A stretch of DNA of 6,732 nt from Chryseobacterium gleum (lineage in GTDB: Bacteria > Bacteroidota > Bacteroidia > Flavobacteriales_D > Sanyastnellaceae). The position numbers and the translations under genes are program-made. The stretch covers positions 1-6,732 of the forward strand of contig CAMDFE010000085.1 in NCBI GenBank assembly GCA_945897395.1. Reading direction: 5' to 3'. The notes beneath the pieces are model-generated. The model was not told where the DNA came from. It did no database searches and was given only the letters and a program-made list of their open reading frames with translations. Numbering within the stretch: the first letter of the stretch is position 1; each line of letters starts with the position of its first letter. Shown here piece by piece: positions 1 to 6,652 of the stretch.

Positions 1-209
1 TCTAAACTTCCTTTTCTAAAAAAGGCTTTGCGGCCATTTTTAAAACGCGCTTCAACCACGTCAAACGGCTTTAAGCCGTCTGCCAATGGAACTCCTGATA
101 GCCAATCGAAAACTTCCTTCTTCCCTGTGCTGCAGGTTCCGCAATTACCATTGCTTTTACAGCCGTTAGGAACGCTCCCATCATTATTTCCACAACTCGA
201 ACATCCCAT
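1..209 (-). CDS. ricT: PSP1/RicT-family protein, N-terminal part (runs off the window start)
   Basis: Only the first 69 codons are present; the gene continues beyond position 1. The visible part begins MGCSSCGNND and has five cysteines (C3, C6, C17, C23, C26) in a Gly/Asn/Ser-rich segment. A conserved stretch follows with FDWL (34-37), PFDVVEARFKNGRK (48-61) and FFRKG (63-67), which is how PSP1-domain proteins of Bacteroidota begin, as I recall the family. In Bacillus subtilis the relative RicT (YaaT) forms a complex with RicA and RicF that carries [4Fe-4S] clusters and affects RNase Y-dependent mRNA processing. Whether the Bacteroidota protein does the same is unknown, and its N-terminal Cys cluster may be a separate metal site. 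The ATG at 209-207 is the only sensible start: it opens the conserved sequence, and an A-rich leader precedes it. It lies 31 bp after the mutS stop. The family call is firm; the function is not. Confidence 0.85.
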   Translation of the reverse strand, partial: MGCSSCGNNDGSVPNGCKSNGNCGTCSTGKKEVFDWLSGVPLADGLKPFDVVEARFKNGRKAFFRKGSL

Positions 210-228
210 GTTTTCTATTTTATATTCT

Positions 229-236
229 CAAATATA
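229..236 (-). promoter_or_regulatory. Possible -7 promoter element for ricT
   Basis: On the minus strand this reads TATATTTG, an exact match to the Bacteroidota -7 consensus TAnnTTTG. It lies in the 31-bp gap after mutS, 19 nt before the ricT ATG, so a transcript would have a very short leader. No clear TTTG-type -33 element is visible about 20 bp upstream, where the sequence is the end of mutS. It could be chance in AT-rich DNA, with ricT simply read through from mutS. Confidence 0.3.
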
Positions 237-240
237 CAAA

Positions 241-2862
241 TTAGCTTCCCACTATCTTCTTGATCTCGTTCAACTTGAACAAAGCTTCAACCGGGGTAAG
301 TGTATTGATATCAATTTTTTCTACTTCTTTTTTTATCTGAACCAAGGTCGGGTCGTCGAGTTGGAAAAAACTTAATTGCATTTTTTCTTCTCCTTGAACC
401 GCGTTCGCTTTCCCTTTGCCCACAGGGACTTCACCTCTTTTTGTTTCCAATTCGTGAAGCATATCATTCGCGCGATTCACGACCGTCTTCGGCATTCCTG
501 CCAACTGCGCCACGTGAATTCCAAAGCTGTGATTGCTTCCGCCTTCTTGCAACTTCCTTCTAAAAACAATTTTTCCTTTCGCCTCAGAAACCGACACGTT
601 ATAGTTTTTAATACGCGGAAATAAATTCGTCATATCATTCAACTCGTGGTAATGCGTTGCGAAGAGTGTCTTCGCTCTGAACTGCCCGTGCTCGTGCAGA
701 TATTCCGCAATTGCCCAGGCAATGGAAACGCCGTCGTACGTTGATGTTCCTCTTCCGATTTCATCCAACAAAATTAAACTTCGATCACTTAAATTATTTA
801 AAATACTGGCGGTCTCATTCATTTCAACCATGAAGGTCGATTCTCCTGCGCTCATGTTATCATTCGCACCCACACGCGTAAACACCTTGTCTACAATACC
901 CATTCTCACGCGCTTCGCAGGCACGAAAGAGCCCATCTGAGCCATGAGTACAATGAGCGCGGTTTGTCGCAACACAGCAGACTTACCCGACATGTTGGGT
1001 CCGGTGATCATCATGATCTGCTGCAAATCTCGGTCGAGCATAATATCGTTTGCGATATACGGATCATTCGGCGGAAGGCGCAATTCAATAATGGCATGTC
1101 TTCCTTGTTCAATCTCTAATTTGTTCTCTTCTGTAAACTCAGGTGCGCAATATTTATTAGCTACTGCAACCGTTGCGAAAGAAGCCAGCGCATCAATCTC
1201 TGCCAGCACCCGAGCATTCAATTGCATGCTCACCAAGTGTGGCAGCGTCTCTTCAATCAACGATTGATAAATCTGATTTTCTAAAATTGAAATCTTGTCT
1301 TCAGCACCCATAATCTTCGCTTCGTATTCCTTCAGCTCTGGGGTAATGTATCGTTCCGCTTGTGTGACCGTTTGTTTGCGAATCCATTCCTGCGGAACCT
1401 TGTCCTTATGCGTGTTTCGCACTTCCAAATAATATCCGAAAACATTGTTGAAGCAAATCTTCAAGGATGGAATTCCAGTTCGTTCGCTTTCGCGTTCTTG
1501 CACCATTTGCAAATAGTCTTTTCCTGACTTTTGCAAATTCCGCAACTCGTCTAAATCAGCATTCACGCCTTCGGCAATAACAGAACCGCGGTTCAGCGCC
1601 ATAGGAGCTTCCGGATTTATTTTTTCGAAAATGTTATTGCACCAATCGGTCAGAGTCTTCAACACGTTGAACAACGCTTGTATCTCTTTGCTGGTTGAAT
1701 TCGCACCCAACGCTTGAATGTGCTCTGCCGTTTGCATGCCCTTCGCTAACTGAAGCAATTCGCGTGGATTCACACGTCCTGTTGCGATCTTCGAAGCCAA
1801 TCGTTCAACGTCACCAATGGTGTTCAAATGAAGGCGCGTTTCAGCAAGAAGCTCTGCGTTCTTGACAAAATTTCCAACTACAAACTGACGTTTTTCAATT
1901 TGAGTAATATCTTTCAAAGGCATGAGCACCCAGCGTCGCAAAAGTCTCGCACCCATGGGTGTGCTGGTGTGATTGAGCGTGTAGAACAACGTTGCTGTTT
2001 CGTCGTAATTCGAATGCACCAACTCTAAATTTCGAATGGTGAATCGATCTAACCAAACAAACGTGTCTTCTTCAATTCGAGAAATTTTTTGAATGTGCTG
2101 CGTCTTGTGATGCTGCGTGTCTTTCAAGTAATGCAACACCGTTCCTGCAGCAATAACCCCAAGCTTCAATTCTTCAACACCAAAACCTTTAAGCGATTTC
2201 GTGTCGAATTGCTTTTGCAAAACTTCTTTCGCGTAGTCCAATGAAAATACCCATTCGTCTATGCGAAACGTAAACCACTTCGTATCTCCAAACGCTTCGC
2301 GGAACTGCTGATCTTCGTGCTTTTGAAACAACACTTCATTCGGACGAAAGCTTTGAAGCAATTTATTAATGTGGGAAGTACTTCCTTCCGCCAAATAAAA
2401 TTCACCGGTGGAAATATCTAGAAAACTAACTCCCGCTTGCTGATCTCGCATCACCACCGCGGCCAAAAATTGGTTGTTCGAACTGTCGAATGTTTTCTCG
2501 TTATAACTCACCGCTGGTGTTACCAATTCGGTAACGCCGCGCTTTACAATTTTCTTGGTAAGCTTCGGATCTTCAAGCTGATCGCAAATGGCCACGCGGT
2601 TTCCCGCACGAACCAACTTCGGTAAATACGTATCTAGCGAATGGTGAGGGAATCCTGCTAACTCGATGTAGGTTCCTACGCCGTTTTTTCGCTTGGTCAA
2701 TGTAATTCCTAAAATACGTGAAGCGGCAATCGCATCTGATCCGAACGTTTCATAAAAATCGCCGACACGAAACAACAAAAGCGCATCTGGATACTGCGCC
2801 TTAATCTCGTTGAATTGTTTCATGAGTGGTGTTTCCACCACCGTCGATTTTTCTTCCGTCAT
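241..2862 (-). CDS. mutS: DNA mismatch repair protein MutS
   Basis: Full-length MutS (873 aa; E. coli MutS is 853). It recognises mispaired and looped-out bases in new DNA and, with ATP, recruits MutL. The mismatch-binding N-terminal domain has GDFYETF, with the Phe-X-Glu mismatch reader at F36 and E38. Connector, core/lever and clamp regions follow to about residue 590. The ABC-type ATPase domain has Walker A GPNMSGKS (621-628), signature region SAGESTFMVEM (671-681), Walker B LILLDE (696-701) and the ATHYHEL switch (735-741). The helix-turn-helix dimer region is around 779-802. QLSFF (829-833) resembles the sliding-clamp-binding motif near the C-terminus of B. subtilis MutS. The last segment, TPVEALFKLNEIKKIV (856-871), is the usual MutS tail. 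The ATG lies one base after the clpX stop and has a Shine-Dalgarno-like sequence, so translation is probably coupled to clpX. No terminator is visible after the stop. Nothing is missing; I am very sure of this call. Confidence 0.98.
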   Translation of the reverse strand: MTEEKSTVVETPLMKQFNEIKAQYPDALLLFRVGDFYETFGSDAIAASRILGITLTKRKNGVGTYIELAGFPHHSLDTYLPKLVRAGNRVAICDQLEDPKLTKKIVKRGVTELVTPAVSYNEKTFDSSNNQFLAAVVMRDQQAGVSFLDISTGEFYLAEGSTSHINKLLQSFRPNEVLFQKHEDQQFREAFGDTKWFTFRIDEWVFSLDYAKEVLQKQFDTKSLKGFGVEELKLGVIAAGTVLHYLKDTQHHKTQHIQKISRIEEDTFVWLDRFTIRNLELVHSNYDETATLFYTLNHTSTPMGARLLRRWVLMPLKDITQIEKRQFVVGNFVKNAELLAETRLHLNTIGDVERLASKIATGRVNPRELLQLAKGMQTAEHIQALGANSTSKEIQALFNVLKTLTDWCNNIFEKINPEAPMALNRGSVIAEGVNADLDELRNLQKSGKDYLQMVQERESERTGIPSLKICFNNVFGYYLEVRNTHKDKVPQEWIRKQTVTQAERYITPELKEYEAKIMGAEDKISILENQIYQSLIEETLPHLVSMQLNARVLAEIDALASFATVAVANKYCAPEFTEENKLEIEQGRHAIIELRLPPNDPYIANDIMLDRDLQQIMMITGPNMSGKSAVLRQTALIVLMAQMGSFVPAKRVRMGIVDKVFTRVGANDNMSAGESTFMVEMNETASILNNLSDRSLILLDEIGRGTSTYDGVSIAWAIAEYLHEHGQFRAKTLFATHYHELNDMTNLFPRIKNYNVSVSEAKGKIVFRRKLQEGGSNHSFGIHVAQLAGMPKTVVNRANDMLHELETKRGEVPVGKGKANAVQGEEKMQLSFFQLDDPTLVQIKKEVEKIDINTLTPVEALFKLNEIKKIVGS

Positions 2863-2863
2863 T

Positions 2864-4093
2864 TTACGCCACCTTCAATTGACTCAATTTCGAACTTTCG
2901 AATTTATCTCGCGCGTAAGCCAATGTTACTTTGAATTCTTTTTCTTCCGTTTGATTCGGGATTTCAAACATTAAATCCAACAAGATAGCCTCGCAGATTG
3001 AACGCAATCCCCGCGCCCCCAATTTGTATGTCATTGCTTTTTCAACAATATAATCCAATACTTTTTTCTCGAAAGAAAGTTTCACCCCGTCCATTTCAAA
3101 CAACTTCACATACTGCTTCACCAACGCGTTTTTCGGTTCAGTGAGAATTCTTCTCAATGCCGATTCGTCTAGCGGACTTAGAAACGTTAATACCGGGAAG
3201 CGACCAATTAATTCAGGAATTAATCCGAACTGTTTCAAGTCGGCAGGAGCAATGTATTGCAACCATCCGCCTTGTTCTTCAACCGTAAATGCATTGCGAT
3301 ATCCGATGCTCGCTGTGTTCATGCGGCGCTCAATGTGCTTGTCAATTCCATCGAATGCACCTCCACAAACAAACAAAATATTCTTGGTGTCAATTTGAAT
3401 CATCTTCTGCTCCGGATGCTTTCTTCCGCCCTGTGGGGGAACACTCACCGTTGCTCCTTCCAGCAATTTCAATAATGCTTGTTGAACTCCTTCACCACTT
3501 ACGTCTCGCGTAATGCTTGGGTTGTCGCTCTTGCGTGCAATCTTATCTATTTCATCAATGAATACAATTCCGCGTTCTGCCTTTTGCACATCGAAGTCTG
3601 CGCTTTGTAAAAGTCGAGATAGAATGCTCTCCACGTCTTCGCCAACATAACCCGCTTGTGTAAGAACCGTTGCATCTGCAATGCAAAACGGAACGTTCAA
3701 CATCTTCGCAATGGTTTTTGCTAAAAGGGTTTTTCCTGTTCCGGTTTCACCAACCAAAACAATGTTCGATTTTTCAATTTCAACTTCATCGTCTTGCTTA
3801 CCTGCTGCGTGCTGCGACAATCGCTTGTAGTGATTGTACACTGCCACACTCAACACCTTCTTGGCCTCATCTTGCCCAATGATGTATTCGTTCAAAAAAT
3901 CTCTGATTTGAATCGGCTTCATTAATTCCGAAGTGCTGAATTCTTCCTTCGGAACAACAGCTTCTTCTTTGACAATCTCGTTGGCTTGTCTCGCGCAGTC
4001 GTCGCATATGTGTCCAGAAACACCCGCAATGAGAACATTCACCTCGCTCTTTTTTCTTCCACAAAACGAGCAGTTAATCTCTAGTTTGGCCAT
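2864..4093 (-). CDS. clpX: ATP-dependent Clp protease ATP-binding subunit ClpX
   Basis: Full-length ClpX (409 aa; E. coli ClpX is 424), the hexameric AAA+ unfoldase that feeds tagged proteins into the ClpP chamber in the cytoplasm. The N-terminal zinc-binding domain has C8-X2-C11 and C30-X2-C33. The AAA+ part has Walker A GETGTGKT (115-122), pore-1 loop GYVG (148-151), Walker B VFIDEIDK (177-184), pore-2 region ITRDVSGE (194-201), the RKH substrate-entry loop (224-226), an arginine-finger region ELIGRF with R298, and sensor-2 GAR with R361. The ClpP-docking loop appears as I263-G264-Y265, where E. coli has IGF. The ATG at 4093 gives the normal MAKLEINCSFCG start after an A-rich leader. The gene follows priA by 39 bp instead of following clpP directly, and it precedes mutS by one base. 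A possible own promoter lies at 4110-4117. The call is certain. Confidence 0.99.
   Translation of the reverse strand: MAKLEINCSFCGRKKSEVNVLIAGVSGHICDDCARQANEIVKEEAVVPKEEFSTSELMKPIQIRDFLNEYIIGQDEAKKVLSVAVYNHYKRLSQHAAGKQDDEVEIEKSNIVLVGETGTGKTLLAKTIAKMLNVPFCIADATVLTQAGYVGEDVESILSRLLQSADFDVQKAERGIVFIDEIDKIARKSDNPSITRDVSGEGVQQALLKLLEGATVSVPPQGGRKHPEQKMIQIDTKNILFVCGGAFDGIDKHIERRMNTASIGYRNAFTVEEQGGWLQYIAPADLKQFGLIPELIGRFPVLTFLSPLDESALRRILTEPKNALVKQYVKLFEMDGVKLSFEKKVLDYIVEKAMTYKLGARGLRSICEAILLDLMFEIPNQTEEKEFKVTLAYARDKFESSKLSQLKVA
2869..2875 (-). promoter_or_regulatory. Shine-Dalgarno-like site for mutS inside the end of clpX
   Basis: The minus strand reads AAGGTGG, ending 6 nt before the mutS ATG; it is one mismatch from AAGGAGG. 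It also encodes Lys-Val plus the first base of Ala, the last residues of ClpX, so it may be a coincidence of coding. The other three starts in the window (ricT, clpX, priA) have A- or T-rich leaders and no such motif. This site supports the 2862 start and translational coupling to clpX. Confidence 0.5.
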
Positions 4094-4109
4094 CTTTAAT
4101 TCTTTCCAA

Positions 4110-4117
4110 CAAAGGTA
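4110..4117 (-). promoter_or_regulatory. Possible -7 promoter element for clpX-mutS
   Basis: The minus strand reads TACCTTTG, matching the Bacteroidota -7 consensus TAnnTTTG exactly, 16 nt before the clpX ATG in the 39-bp priA-clpX gap. I see no good TTTG-type -33 element at the expected distance; that position is the last codons of priA. If real, it would let clpX and mutS be expressed independently of priA. It rests on one short motif. Confidence 0.35.
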
Positions 4118-4132
4118 ATGAAACTCGGCTGT

Positions 4133-6592
4133 TTACATAGGGTCTACGTCAATAGACACGCGAACCATTTTATATTTCTGTTGAGACGTGAGTGAATGCG
4201 AACAATCTATGAGATAGCGCTTCACTTGAGCTGGTGTTATTTCATTCGGAATCCGTATCCAAAATTGTTGAATGTAGTAGTTGTTCACGCGGCCAATGGC
4301 GGGCGTTTCAGGACCCGTATAATTTCCGAATAGCGATTTGAAGAACCAAGTGCCAAGTTCTGCTGCTGCACTAAGCACCACTCCTTGTTCCTTGTGCTTT
4401 ACGGTAAGCTTTATCATTCGAGTAAACGGAGGATAACGGAACTGCTTGCGCTCTGCTAACTCCAACGCGAAGAATTGTCCATACTGATTGTTTTCTATCA
4501 ACGGAAAAACCCAATGTTCGGGAGCGTAAGTTTGTATCAGCACTCGGCCTCGTTCTTCTCTTCTTCCGCTTCTTCCCGCAACCTGAACCATCATCTGAAA
4601 CGCACGTTCTATCGAGCGAAAATCGGGATGCTTCAACATGCGATCGGCGTTCAATATTCCAACCAGATGGACATTGCTAAAATCTAAACCCTTCGTCACC
4701 ATCTGCGTTCCAATGAGCACATCGGTCATTCCGCTTTCGAATTCCGAAATAATTTTATGGTGTGCATTTTTTCCTTTTGCAACATCCAAGTCCATGCGAG
4801 AAATACGCAAATGCGGCAAACACTCGCCCAACTCTTCCTCTATTCGTTCCGTTCCTGCGCCCAACATTTTGAATGCGTTCGCTCCGCAAGACGGACATTG
4901 CTGAACAGGAATTTCATGATGACCGCAATAGTGACAGCGCAGTTCATGATGAAATTTATGATACGTCAAACTCACATCGCAATTCTTACACTCGGGCGTG
5001 TAATGACACATTTCACATTCCCACAGAGGCGTGTATCCACGGCGGTTCTGGAACAAAATAACTTGCTTCCCCGCCTTTACAGTTGAGTCTATAGCCTCCA
5101 ATAAAATCGAAGAAAAAACTCCCTGCATTCTCTTCGCCTGAAGCTCTGATCGCAGGTTTACAAAATCTATTTTAGGTTGAACAGCATTGCCATAACGCTC
5201 GAACATTTCAACCAGCTGATATTTTTCTTGTGTCGCATTGAAGTACGATTCCAACGAAGGTGTTGCGCTTCCTAACACCACTTGGGCATTCGATAAAACA
5301 CTTAACTTAATAGCAGTGTCTCGCGCGTGATATCGCGGAGCTGGATCTTGTTGTTTGAATGTGCCTTCGTGTTCTTCATCTACGATAATTAATCCCAGAT
5401 TTTCGAAAGGAAGAAACACTCCTGAACGAGCGCCAAGCACTATATCGAATCTATGCAATTCAGAATGCACCCGATGCCACACTTCTGTGCGTTCATGGGT
5501 ACTGTAGCCGCTGTGGTAAATACCCACACGAACTCCAAAAAAACGTTGAATGCGATCAATCAAATGCGATGTCAATGCAATTTCAGGAACCAACAACAAC
5601 ACTTGTTTGCCTTGTTGAATTTGCTCTTGCATGAGGTGCAAATACACTTCTGTTTTTCCGGAAGAAGTAACTCCGTGCAGCAATGTAACTCCTGAATGAG
5701 ATTTGATTTTCTCAAATGCGCTTTGTTGCAATTCGCTCAGAACAGGTAACGGAAGAAGTTCGTGATCTCCGCTCACCATGCGCAATTCAGCGCGTTCTTC
5801 AATAGCAAGTATTCCCTTCTTCACCAATGCTGAAATGGTTGAAGCGTCGGTCTTCGATTGAATCTCAAGTTCCTTCTTCTTCACGGATTCTCCGCTGTTT
5901 CCGTCCCATTTGCTCATTTGCAAAAACGTCATCAACACTTGAATTTGCTTGTCCGCATTGCGTTTTTCCAAAGACGAAAAATGTTGTTGCAACTGTTCGT
6001 CCGTATTTCCGTTTTCTCCTAAACCCACATAAGAAACTCGCTTCGGAATGAACTTCTCTTTCACTTCTTCGAACGACGCAATGGCGTTCTTCTTCAATAG
6101 ATTTTTTAATGTAGAATGAATGGAAACTTTCGGCAATGCGTGTTGAATGTCTTTCGACATAACGCCCATTCCACGGTCTTTTTCAACAATCACATCTAAA
6201 ACCGAACGTTCATTCGGTGTTAGTTCAACAGACAAATCTTTCGTTGTGTAAACCGTTTCACTCGATAGTTTCAATCCACTTGGAAGAGCTGCGGTCATAA
6301 CTTCTCCGAGCGTGCAAGCATAGTATTTCGCTATCCAGTCCCACAATTTCATTTGTGTTTCTGAAACAACAGGAACGTCGTCTAGCACTTCTTCAAAATA
6401 CTTTGCAGCATAGTCTTGCGGAACTTCTTCGTGGACACGCCACACAATTCCTGTGTATCGCTTCGACTTCCCCAAGGGCACTACTACGCGAACCCCTTGC
6501 TGAACATGGCTCTCCCAAGCTACAGGAACCCTGTAGGTAAGCACTTGCGGAAGCGCCAACGGGACAACAACATCAACAAAAAAAGTCTTCAT
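4133..6592 (-). CDS. priA: Primosomal protein N' (replication restart helicase PriA)
   Basis: Full-length PriA (819 aa), a 3'-to-5' superfamily 2 helicase that binds abandoned replication forks and starts reloading of the replicative helicase. The 3'-end-binding domain covers about residues 1-105 (start MKTFFVDVVVPLALP). A winged-helix region is at about 125-184, and a second winged-helix-like segment at about 205-271. The helicase core has Walker A GVTSSGKT (307-314), DEEH (405-408), an aromatic-rich loop region (411-425), GSATPS (441-446), IGTQMVTKG (627-635) and QVAGRSGR (670-677). Eight zinc-binding cysteines lie between the helicase lobes: C526, C529, C535, C538, C553, C556, C566 and C569. 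The C-terminal domain follows to 819. It is longer than E. coli PriA (732 aa), largely through the segment at about 185-275. The ATG at 6592 fits the family's N-terminus and lies 14 nt past the hairpin tail's stem. All helicase motifs are intact. Its place between clpP and clpX is unusual. Confidence 0.98.
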   Translation of the reverse strand: MKTFFVDVVVPLALPQVLTYRVPVAWESHVQQGVRVVVPLGKSKRYTGIVWRVHEEVPQDYAAKYFEEVLDDVPVVSETQMKLWDWIAKYYACTLGEVMTAALPSGLKLSSETVYTTKDLSVELTPNERSVLDVIVEKDRGMGVMSKDIQHALPKVSIHSTLKNLLKKNAIASFEEVKEKFIPKRVSYVGLGENGNTDEQLQQHFSSLEKRNADKQIQVLMTFLQMSKWDGNSGESVKKKELEIQSKTDASTISALVKKGILAIEERAELRMVSGDHELLPLPVLSELQQSAFEKIKSHSGVTLLHGVTSSGKTEVYLHLMQEQIQQGKQVLLLVPEIALTSHLIDRIQRFFGVRVGIYHSGYSTHERTEVWHRVHSELHRFDIVLGARSGVFLPFENLGLIIVDEEHEGTFKQQDPAPRYHARDTAIKLSVLSNAQVVLGSATPSLESYFNATQEKYQLVEMFERYGNAVQPKIDFVNLRSELQAKRMQGVFSSILLEAIDSTVKAGKQVILFQNRRGYTPLWECEMCHYTPECKNCDVSLTYHKFHHELRCHYCGHHEIPVQQCPSCGANAFKMLGAGTERIEEELGECLPHLRISRMDLDVAKGKNAHHKIISEFESGMTDVLIGTQMVTKGLDFSNVHLVGILNADRMLKHPDFRSIERAFQMMVQVAGRSGRREERGRVLIQTYAPEHWVFPLIENNQYGQFFALELAERKQFRYPPFTRMIKLTVKHKEQGVVLSAAAELGTWFFKSLFGNYTGPETPAIGRVNNYYIQQFWIRIPNEITPAQVKRYLIDCSHSLTSQQKYKMVRVSIDVDPM

Positions 6593-6599
6593 AGTCTAT

Positions 6600-6631
6600 A
6601 AACAAATAGAGACACGAAGGTCGTGTCTCTA
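6600..6631 (-). terminator. Hairpin with T-rich tail after clpP (probable intrinsic terminator)
   Basis: On the minus strand an 11-bp perfect stem (6631-6621 pairing with 6617-6607) closes a 3-base loop CCT. TTTGTTT follows at 6606-6600. The hairpin lies 21 nt after the clpP stop and reads in the right direction to end the clpP transcript. The T tract is interrupted by a G. On the plus strand no T tract follows the stem, so termination is expected only for minus-strand transcription. The priA ATG is just 14 nt from the stem, so partial read-through (attenuation) or an mRNA 3'-end-stabilising role is also possible. Confidence 0.7.
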
Positions 6632-6632
6632 C
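6607..6632. repeat. Palindrome resembling a dispersed GTAGAGAC-type repeat
   Basis: The same stem, with one flanking base, begins GTAGAGACACG on the minus strand and ends CGTGTCTCTA. From memory, palindromes of the form GTAGAGAC...GTCTCTAC occur in many copies between genes in some Bacteroidota and cyanobacterial genomes, like REP elements. Only one copy is in this window, so its repeat status is inferred from resemblance. Confidence 0.4.
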
Positions 6633-6652
6633 TATAATTGGGGTTGAAATTC

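Noticed and set aside
65..79. Inverted repeat ACGGCT-TTA-AGCCGT
   Set aside because: A 6-bp stem inside the ricT coding sequence (Asp-Gly-Leu-Lys-Pro) without a T tract; best explained by coding.
28..375. Open frame on the plus strand (115 codons) spanning the ricT-mutS junction
   Set aside because: It is antisense to the start of ricT and the end of mutS, both clearly real. Its translation has no recognisable domain and is rich in Phe/Leu/Pro as expected from reverse reading.
944..1267. Plus-strand open frame of 107 codons inside mutS
   Set aside because: Fully antisense to the MutS ATPase and core coding region, with no family resemblance.
2518..2534. Inverted repeat GTTACC-AATTC-GGTAAC
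   Set aside because: A 6-bp stem within mutS coding sequence, with no T tract or gene boundary; likely chance.
3867..4064. Minus-strand open frame overlapping the start of clpX in another frame
   Set aside because: It is a shifted reading of the ClpX zinc domain, whose true frame has all four cysteines and normal length.
4757..5086. Plus-strand open frame of 109 codons inside priA
   Set aside because: Antisense to the PriA zinc-binding and helicase region. Its length fits chance in this composition.
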